In this document: positions 28,601 to 39,600 of the stretch, one piece after another | How the letters are laid out: every line of letters starts with the position of its first letter | Numbering within the stretch: the first letter of the stretch is position 1 | From: Pteria penguin | Taxonomy: Eukaryota; Mollusca; Bivalvia; Pterioida; Pteriidae | Length of the DNA stretch: 64,000 nucleotides | Direction: 5' to 3' | Assembly: GCA_035048485.1 (NCBI GenBank) | Contig: CM068580.1 | Coordinates: 35,377,585-35,441,584, forward strand | Made by a program: the position numbers and the translations under genes | Notes under the pieces: generated by a model | What the model was told of the DNA's origin: nothing | What the model saw: the letters and a program-made list of their open reading frames with translations, nothing else | Database searches by the model: none

Positions 28601-31600
28601 GCAGATGCCGTCACCATATACGTGAAATAATCGTAGAGTGACGTAAAACAATAATCAATCAGTTTATGTCCCATTCACTAAATCATAATGTACTGCTGTG
28701 TATGCTTCATCCACTCATATGAATTCACTAGCTTCTGTGTATGCTGCATCCCACTTTATCATAATGGCACTACTATATATGCTGCATCCACTATATCACA
28801 ACAGGCACTGCTGTCCTCGATCTTCACACAAGGCTTTTGCAGGAAGACATTATAATTCACAAACAGAAGAACAAAATTTCATTGTTCGAACTGCTTGATA
28901 ATTTCAAAATTTGCATTAGCTCATTCCACTGCTTCACTGTAATCTTGAATTTGGAATTAGAAACAAATCAAAGTATGCTACAAGAAGTATATGCCATTCC
29001 TTTTGGCAATCTTAAGCATTAGCCAAGCTTTGTACTACTGGATAAAATATGTTTAACACTAATAATTGTTGGTAATTGTAGACAAATTTTCAGCAAAGGC
29101 CCCCTAAAACTTTAGAAGTTATAAAACAGACAAGGAAGCATTTTCATTTCAGAATACAAAATGACTCATTGAATAACAAGAGCAATACCTAGCCTGGCAT
29201 AATACGCCCACCGGATAACTTTGAAGGGATGAAATTTAAAAGTATGGAAACATTCCTCCTTTGAAAACAATTCTGTGAAATATTATTCAGATCCATGCAA
29301 TGGGTAAAAAGTTATGGACCAGACAAAGATTTACCCATTATATGCACTGTAACCTTGACGTTGCAGATATGACCTTTAGCCAGGTCAAGACATATCCTTA
29401 TGTGCTGGGCAACAATTCTGTGAAATATTACTCAAATCCATGTTAATGGTAAAGAGTTATGGCCCACACAAAAATTTACTAATCATTTACATTGTGATCT
29501 TGACCTTGCAGATATGACCTTTGTGTCAAGGTCATGACACACCATTGGGTCCTGTGCAAAAATTCTGTGAAATATTATTCAAGTCCATACAAGGTATAAA
29601 AATTAAGGCCTGGACAAGAATCTAACTGACATAAGCATTGTGACCTTGATTTTGCAGATATGACATTGAAAATCATTAGGGTTTATTACTAGGAATATAG
29701 GATTATAGGAAATAAGTATGCAAAGTTTAAAAGCTCTATCATAAAAAGTTTGGTCTGTACCTTGTTTACAAACTGCAATCTCAAAAATTTGCTATTTTTG
29801 CCCCCAAAATGACCTTGATCTTTGACTTTGATATTGAAAATCAATAGGCTTTTTCCTCATACCAGTACCATAAGAAACAAGTGTACCTAGTTTGAAAGTC
29901 CTAGCCTAAACAAGATACGGACAGACCCACAGAATCACAATGCCATACTTTGATATGTATGTCTATGACAGGCGACTACAAAAACAATGTGCACAACATT
30001 TGATGCTGGTACACCTAATGCCATGTATTCACAAATTATATACTATATAGCTTGCTAATTCGTTACTTTTAAGTGAATGACAACATCAACGCTGGTGGTA
30101 TGGCTCCAAGGACTAATGGGAATATATTGCCTAATACCTGGATGAGTATCACATATGGAAAGAATACTATAAATTCATCAACCAATTAAACAAGAGGCCT
30201 AAGTTGGATCATGTCACTCACTGAGCACCTTGCATGAGCACATATGATGTACTAAGTATCAGAATGTTCTCTATTTTATCTTTTTTCATAACTTTTATTT
30301 TAGAAGTGAAAAAAACCCCAGCACATCAGTCTTGAACATTATAATATATATTTAGTTTTAACGTAACATTTTCTGAAAAGACGGCGTTTTTCAAAGTATC
30401 TGAGAAAGTGAAAGTGAAACTATGTTCCAAAAATTCTACATGTACTAGCTTCTACTGTAAAATTCTAACGTGAGACTTCATATAAAACAATGTAACGTAA
30501 TGTAATAATATTTATAATTTGTACATTTTCTGAAGAGGGAGCGTTTATCAAAGCAGTAAAAATCGCCAATAATTTGGAGATAGATATATGAGAAAGTGAA
30601 AGCGAAAGGACTAGATTGTTACAGGTCAGCTGACAGTGGAACCGAGGTCAATCCAGGGTAATACTACGGCCGAAATGCGATGTTTGCAAGCAACCCTGTA
30701 CATGTGACGATAATTTCTATTGAAACGGTCGGGTATGAGCCGACCGTTTCAATAGAAATTAATGTGACGAATGTGACACATGGTATCACAAAAGATTCAC
30801 AGGTATCTCTAGTATGGAATATTCAAAGCTATCCTGGATTTACCCATGCCAGTGTGTACATCTCTTTTGAGAATCTTGCAGATGTCCGTTTATTATGTCG
30901 TTTTTTACTTGGTGAAGAATCTCGAAAGAGATCAAGTCCTTTTCTTCCATTACGAAGTGTACTTAAAAGTTGAGCGTTATGGTTCATGTCTTTTATGATG
31001 TTAAACACTCAGCTAAGAGTAATTTCTATTGAAACGGTTCGGCTCATACTTCACCTCATAGTCATACTTCACCACGTGAAGTATGAACTGAACCGGTTCA
31101 CTAGAAATTAAGCTAAGAGTAACCACATGCAGGGTTCAGGTAATGATGTTTGTTGACACCCATCGTACTAACTCCCCGTATGAAATTACCAACACGGAAT
31201 CATGAAAAAAATCCTGCTGGAAAAATCTGTATTTTCCAGGAGGATTGATATACACAAACTATAAGGAGTAAATAGTCAAATTCCTGTCAGAATCACCCAA
31301 TTCCAGCCAGAAAAACACTTGAATTATGCAAATTAGTCTGGCAGGAAAAAGAATTCCTACTGGAATTTTCCTTGAAATGCTGCTTAAATGTATTGTGACA
31401 GGAATTCCATTTTTCCTACCAGGAATATCATTTTCCTGCCAGGAATATCATTTTCCTACCAGGAATATTATGCTACCAGGAATTCTATTTTCCCACCAGG
31501 AATTCCATTTTCCTACCAGGAATTCTACTCAAGCACAGAAGCAATACCAGAAAGTTCTTTTAAGCTATTAATCAGCGGGAACATTAACCCATAAATACAT

Positions 31601-33622
31601 ATAATTGCACTTTTCTCTTCGAAATAATGCAAGACCAAACTAACTATTCTGAGATTCATTTAAAAAAATATCAATATCAATGTCTTCTGTTTCATTTTTT
31701 ATTATCCTAGAGTAAAATTTTATATTTCAATTGAACATCAAATGGGCCAGGAACACTTTTGTGTTCCCTTCATTTCAAAATACAAACAAATTAAACTGAA
31801 CCTAACTAAATTGATAGAAATGATAAAAAAATTATATACAGTAAGACTTTATCTTATAAGTTCTTAGGTTGACCTAAAACAATAAACATAATCCAATTAA
31901 TATTTCTCTCATTTCCTGGATGCATTTTCTTTTTTGGCTTTTTTTCTGGCATAAGCCACAGCTTCGGTGATGGCATCATTTAATTGACTGTCTGTAGTCT
32001 CCGACAGCTTATTTCTTCTGCAAAAGGATTCTGCAAAAGCTGTAATGAAAAGAGTCATTTCATTTATCTAATTGCAGAAAATTATTAATTAAATCTAGAA
32101 TAAAATCTGATCAGATCATATTTTAATCCTGGTAAAGAATTCAAAAATCAAACAAATCAATAGGACTTTAAACAATTTTATTTAGAAACATAAAGACAGA
32201 TATCTAACTAATGCTGTGCGAAAAAAAAATCATACAAACCTTTGATAGCCTGAATCCTATGTTTGTCTAGGATTGGGCGGAAATCATTTTCTCTGGCTGG
32301 TTTGATGCCTTGTCCCCTTGAATTTGCCATTTCAGAGATCGAAAATATGCATGGCATCAGTTTTAAAGTTGCAAAGTAGCCTGGTTTTTTGTCTGTTTTT
32401 GCCTTGACTTTAATTTTCCTCAGTTCATCACTTCTGATGAAAACATCATGTCCTTCTACAAGTCTGACCTTTGAAATACAATAAAAAAAGTAATAATAAT
32501 AAATTTCGCATGTAGTGCACAAAACCTTTAGAGTTATAAAATTTGTCTATAGTAAAGTGATATCTAAATGAGGCCAGCTAGATGATCAAGTTGAAGATAT
32601 GAAAAATTGCCCCCCCCCCCCCCTTTTCTTGGAAGTCTTAAAAAATTCATAAAAAATTCAAAAATCGAGATATTGAAAAAATTCCTTCGCACCAGCATTT
32701 CTTACCATAGAAATGATTAAATGAAACCAAATGAATGCATCAATGTTTACTAAAAGAAAATAATAACTCTTTAATGCATTAAAATAACAAAGTCCAAAAT
32801 AAAAATGAAAAAACGTCAAAAATTTGATTTCGGAATGGAACCAAAATTATCAACACTTCTTCCCATATGCCTCTAAATCATTCCTATGCAGTCGGTTTGT
32901 CGCTGTATGCACCCGATCTGAATAAGAAGTTTGTCAAAGGAGGGTACCCTCTGTGACCTACTTTTGTCTGTGGTGGTGCCACCTGTTCATGGATCCTGAC
33001 AAAGATGACCACATTTGTCGGGGACCTTGAGTATTTGATGCATGCCAAGTTTCATTGAATTCCAGCAAGTGGTTCCGAAGAAAAAGTTCAAACAGTGAAA
33101 TGTTTACACCAATTATCCCACCCCCCTTTTTCTTGAAAGTCTTTAAAAATTCATAAAAAATCCAAAACATAAAATATTGAAAAATTTTCTCCGCAGTAGT
33201 ATTTCTTACCATCAAAATGATCAAATTAAACCAAATTAATGCATCAATGTTTACTAAAAGAAAAAAATACCTCTTTTCTGCATTAAAACTACCAAGTACA
33301 AAAGAACGTCAAAAATTTGATTTCGAAAGGAACCAAAAATAACAACACTTCTTCACACATCCCTCTAGATCATTCCTATGCATTCGGTTTGTTTCTGTAT
33401 GCCCCCGGTCTGAAGAAGAAGTTTGTCAAAGGAGGGTACCCTCTTTGACCTACTTTTGCCTGTGGTGGCGCCACCTGTTGATGAATCCGGACGAAAAACA
33501 ACAACACTTGTAGGGGACCATGAGTACTACATGGTTATAAAGTTTCATCAAATTCTGTTTAGTGGTTCTGGAGAAGAAGTCGAAAATGTGAAAAGTTAAC
33601 GACGGACGGTGATTGATCACAA

Positions 33623-33654
<32 letters not shown>

Positions 33655-36600
33655 AAAAAGAGAAGAAAAAAAACCCCATTACATTTCTTTTTTTTTCATT
33701 ACTATTCGATCACTAATTGTCCAAAAGAGAAGCGTTGTCTCATTAATTTAAAATGGGTGATTATAGTGAATAGTCTAACAAAGGTGGGGTAACAAAATTG
33801 GAAATTGCCAATAACTACATGTAGCTAGGATCATTTGGCATCAGTCTCATTGTTTTCAAACCAAGAATTCCTCTCCTTTTGAACATTTATTTTTGTTTTT
33901 ATTATACATACCATTCCGTCTCTTATTTGTTTTTCCCCCTCATAAATAGTTATTATTTCACTTGATGCTTGACCAAAATATAAAAAAGGTGTGACCTAAG
34001 TAATATCTAAATAATGCTTTCATTGTCTGCAATGAATGTATCTATGAAAAAAAGAAACAAGATGTGTTTGTGAAACACTGATGCCCCCGGCAGCAACAAA
34101 GTCCAAAATGGCTATTATTAGAATAAAGCTCAAGGCCACAAGATCATCAAACTTGATGTCATTTGAAAGGGTTTAATTAGTAGAGTATGCCAAAAATGAG
34201 GTCTCTATCTCTTATGAATCAAAGTATATGGCCAAGGTTAAAGTTGCCATAGAGTCACAGACAGGCCAAATACTATATGCCCCGAAATTCCATTCTGGGG
34301 GCATAAAAACTTACTTTGTTTTCATCACAGGCAGTAGAATGAACTGAGTTGTCATGAACCTGCTGACTGAACACCATGTTTTCCTGAGATGATGAGGCCT
34401 AAATGTGAATAAGATAATAATTATCCTTTTTATCTAAAATTATTTATTTTTGTATTGTTTAGAAGTTTCTATAAAAAAGGCAGTTGGACTATTTTCAGAG
34501 TAAATATAGGAACACCATTACCTCTTGGACAGGCAGTTTTCTTGGTGATTGTTGTCTTTGACATTCTACAATTTTTCTTTCCTCCTCTTTCAATGAAGAC
34601 TGTAAGAATGAAAGGATACATGTACCGGGTATTTGTTACTGAAGATAAGAATTTATTACGTCACTGAATTTTAAATCAAATTTACAATCATAAGTAAATT
34701 TTCATTTTTTTCATTTTCAAGCTGACATGGAATAAAGTGCTACCTCTTTGATATGCAATTTTCTTGGAGATTTCATTATTCCTGTCAATTCTCTGTCTTT
34801 TTCTGAGTTCACAAGGGACTACAAGAATAGAATTTTCTTATACAATTTGAATGTTACAAGTATAAATATAAAGGATATACTAAAACATTTTCATCCACTA
34901 GAGGCATGACTTAATTTCTTATTTACATGACTTTATAAATATTTCATGTACATGATAATAGTATTTCGAGTGCAGAACTTATGAGCTCATGTACATGACT
35001 TGTTCTTACTTGTGCTCATGAATTTGTTTGAATTAATCCATATAAGTTACTTAAGTCATGCACACAAGATAGTAAGTTGTGTTCAGGAGTACCTACTCAT
35101 TAAACATATTGAAAAATAATTCATCCAAATAGTAAATAAATACCTTGTTATGAACAATACCACTTTCTTCCAAATATTTATCTTTAGATTCAACTTTCTG
35201 ACTATTCCCTGCTATCTCCTGAAAAGTTCAATTTAGTTTATCATCATCCTGAGGATGCATGTAGAATATCATACATTTACGATAAAATTGTACTTGTGAC
35301 TTTATTTTATAATATTAATTTATCATTTTATGTATAACTTCAAACTGATGACAATTGATTTATGTAGAGACTACATGCTAGTGTTGTATTAAAGGTAATA
35401 TTTATGAACATGTTTTCTACTGATTAATGAAAGATAAATGCTATAACCTACATGTTCCATCGTCTGCAGTGGTATCACATCATCTGAACTGTAAGGGCTG
35501 GCTGTTGCATTGCTAAGTAAATCCATGTAAGAAAATGATGGCCGTTCTTGCTGAAACAGAAAAGCATATTCGAGTAGAGGATTTAGTTACACATTTTTGG
35601 ATCTGAAATATTAGCATTTACAGTTAAAAAAAAGACCCTTTTATATAAGGTGGTTTGAATGCCAGATGCCCGACATTACAGACAAAAATGATTTAGCTTG
35701 AATTTATATAACATCTTTACAGTTCATACGCAAACATAGCAATTTAAACTTCATTGCTTAGTCAAGAAATAGTAGATTTACAGCGTAGAAATTCTTTTGC
35801 GTTGACTAAAATATATTCATTTGGACAGCATTTCATCCAAGGTTCTCCTATATGTATTAAATATCTTTTTTTTTAAGTTTCGAAAAGGAATAAGAGAATA
35901 ATATTTTACCTCATAACAATAATGAGAATGATCCTGCTCATCTGAGAAATGGTTACAGAAGGATCTGATAAAGTTTCTAACATGTGGCCTCTCTAAACTC
36001 TGGAAAAACTGAATGATCTCTCTAGGTGGAACTGAAATTTTAAGCAATTATTACAAATTTAATCAATTAGTCTATATTCAAATAGTAAATGACTATGAGA
36101 TATCACATATATTGCTTCCCTGAGTAAAGGATTGAAAATTCATTTATTTATTAACATATTTCTTTATTCATCTGAAACATATATCTGTTGTCTAAAATTA
36201 ACAATATTACAAAGAATCTTTGAAGTTAAACTTCATTAACAATACCTGGAATTTTCTCAAATGGCTGACTTAAAATCTTCACAGGTGTGGTGTGTCTTCC
36301 ATACTGTTCCTGTACAATAATTTCTGATCTAATTATTTGTCTCCCAGTACTGTTTAAACAAGTAGACTGGGTATTGTTCGTTTCATCTTCTGTACTGTCG
36401 TCAAACTGTGTTGCCCAAGACGAAGCAGGTTTGTAGTCAGGTTTGTAGTCGAGGATTTCTTGAGTCCCTTTCCATAAAACTTGTTCTTGGGCAGTCTTTA
36501 GTTCTTTTTTCTCAGATATTTCATTATTTTTGGTTGGTTTCCTTGTAGTTACCGTTGCTTTTTTCTTTTTCTTTGGGCTCAATTGATCTCCCTGTTCTCT

Positions 36601-39600
36601 GGACTCTTTCATCAATGCTGTTTCTTTCCTTGGTCTTTTATCTCCTGTAGCGGTTTTCTTTGGAAATTCAATATTCCTCAACAAATCATATAAATTTTCC
36701 TTTTCTTTATTCTTCTTCACTACTTTATTTGCTTCAGTTGCAAATTCATCCAACTCGTCCTCCTTTTCTACAATATATTATAGACTGGAACATGTAAGGC
36801 GATTCATCATGAAATACCCATTTTTATGCTCCCCGACCCTTTTCGGGCTTACTCATTTTAGTTTAAGGTACTGTGATCATTTGTTGTTCTACAGTTGACT
36901 CAAATGGCTAATCATATGATACATTGAGATTTCAAACCGTCATCGATTTATACAATGATTTTCTATATATTGAGTCATTCATGCTCGGGAAAGTAACAAG
37001 TGTTGTCATAAGACAACATAGCTCACCGGTGGGGCACTGTCTGAAAGAAGCATATATCTTATGTAGTTTTTAATTCAATACCAAGTAAAAGGTCAAGATC
37101 ATATGGTATAAATAAAAAATGTGATAAAAGGAATTGATAAGTGAAATATAACAGCTCAAACCCCAAAAATTTAAAAGATATAGCATTGTAGAACACAGTC
37201 CAAGGTAAAGGTCACTAGATCAAAATTAGGCCATGGTCCTATTAAAAGCTCCCATCATGAGGAATCTACATATGAAATATCAAGACTCTACTATTAATGG
37301 TTCAAAATCATTTTTAAAAGTAGGTCAAAGTCTAAGGTCAAAAGGTCACCAGGTCAAAAACCGTGGCTTAAAAGGAAAGCTCTCATCAAGGAGAATATAC
37401 ATATGGAAATACCAATGCTCTACTGTCAAGGGTTAAAAAGATATAGCCAAGGTTAAAGTTTTGTGCACGAGTCGACGAGGATGCCGGAGGTATTCTCGAA
37501 GTCGGACATCCGGGTATTTGATAACGACCATTCGGAACATTTGAAGTAAAGCATCGGACATTATCATGGAGAGCAATGCATATTCCGGAAGAAATTTTGA
37601 TAAAAAGGAATGATTAAAATATTTTATCATTCAAACAAGTAAATTTTGAATACATATTTTACACATTTTCGATCGTATTTTTTAAGAAAACCCCTTTAGA
37701 ATTGATACAGAAGAACTCAAAGTTGTATTAACGCTAACGGTAAACCCCGAGTTTTACCCCAAGTGCCATTGCCAGACTCCTCGGGTATCTTCATAAACCA
37801 ATGTAGACAGTTATTGATTGATTGATTGATTTTTGTTTAACGTCAGGCCACGAATATTTCACGTATATGGTGACGGCATCTGCCTGATGCGGGGCATACA
37901 AATTTTGACCTTTGCAACGGACCCATCCGAAGCAGTGAGGGATCTTTAACGTGCCATGCATACCACGACACGGGGCCTCGGTTTTTACTGTCTCATCCGA
38001 AAGACAGGACACCGACATGACCAGAGCGGGAATCGAACTCCGGCCTCCCGATTATAGGTCCAGCGCGATACCACTCGACCACGCCGGCTTCCAATGTAGA
38101 CAGTGACGTCACGCCGACTTCTAGAATGACAATAGCTATCCAGATATTCTTCCCAGCGAGCTTAAAAATACCGACGGGTAAGTGTGCAGTTACCCGTCGA
38201 GTAAATCGAATTATGCTAACATTTTACAGCGTTACGATCGATCGATTAGTTTGAGGGGTTTTTTTTCGATGTTTAATTTACCACATCGTTCATATTTTTT
38301 TTACAATTGTATTAGTTATAGACTTCTTATACAGGGTTATATCGGAATACTGCATCACAGTGTAAGAATGAACTTAGAAAAGATGTTATAATAACGCGTT
38401 TCATCGCACCATTAATTGACAATAAACATTCAAACTTAACAGGAACACAGTTATTCAGTTATGAATACAACAATATATTTGAAGCCATGGAAATGTGTCA
38501 TGGTTCAAAATTTACTTGTATACGACTGCAGTGCACGCTTCCGAATTTTGGGATATATGCCGAGCGCTCGTCTCCTGATCGGGAGGTAAGGGGTTCGAGC
38601 TCCGATCTGCTCATGCCGGCGTACCTATTAATGCTCCTTATTTAATGAGTTATTTTAATTTGACATTGTTACCCGCCCGATGTAGCTCATAGTTTTAAGA
38701 TATGAAGATGAAATAAATACATTTCTGTTATTATTCGAAACTGGTGCGTTTATTCGAGGCATTTTTGACAGAAACAGTTACGACAAAATGAAAATAAAGC
38801 ATTGGACAGGTCTTAACTTGAATTCTGATTTTAAATCTATCAAATTTAGAACATTCGTTGACGGGAGAGAGTGCGCCCAGACAGTACTCACAAGCACATG
38901 TACTTAGTTAGGATAGGCCTAGTAGGGTGGGATAAAACGCCTATGTTAAAAGAAAATGCTCGCTGCGTGAAATTTATAACCATTCGTTATTGAAAACCAG
39001 GTTTTGGTATATGTTTGAGGGACAGACAGAGGGATATGTATATACTAGATATTTGTACTTAACGTGAATCAGTGCGATAAATTTGAGCAAAGAAAAAATT
39101 CTGAAAGGGGCAGTTTACCTCACACCTGGGGCCAAACGCCCAGCAGTATGGGACAAAACGTTTTATCTCCCAAGTCTAGAATCTTTTTTAAAGTCTTATT
39201 TGACATTCACTGATAATATTATTCAATTACTTTTTTTGAATAAATCGCTTTGAGTCTAGCCACAAGGGCTTGCGAAGTGGTGCACCAACTCCCAGTAAAT
39301 ATATCATTCTATTGCTATCCATACCATTCGCCTCTTGCTTTCTGTTTGCATGTTCTGATCATTTTACAGACATATCACGGAATACGCATTTTCAAATAAC
39401 AAAACAAACAAACAAAATATAAATAACACCAAAAAAACCCACAAAAATAAATAAAACAAAAAAAAAAATAAATAAAAAACACAACCTACCCCCCCAAAAA
39501 AGAAAAAAGAAAAAAATGAAAATTTTTTTTACAACTTTGGGGGGTAAGGTTTCTGAAAAAAAAGTATTTTTGAGATTATATTAATAATATCTTATCTCGG

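Noticed and set aside
25848..28830. Possible CRISPR-like array (regular 37-bp units)
   Set aside because: The units are contiguous, with no unique spacers between constant repeats; this is an ordinary tandem satellite in eukaryotic DNA.
30680..30973. 97-codon plus-strand open frame
   Set aside because: It runs through the 51-bp palindromic insertion and its flanking duplications, so most of it is not ancestral coding sequence; no homology recognised.
38565..38640. Possible tRNA gene
   Set aside because: It has a B-box-like segment, but no cloverleaf with closing acceptor stem can be drawn; it is a SINE-head fragment.
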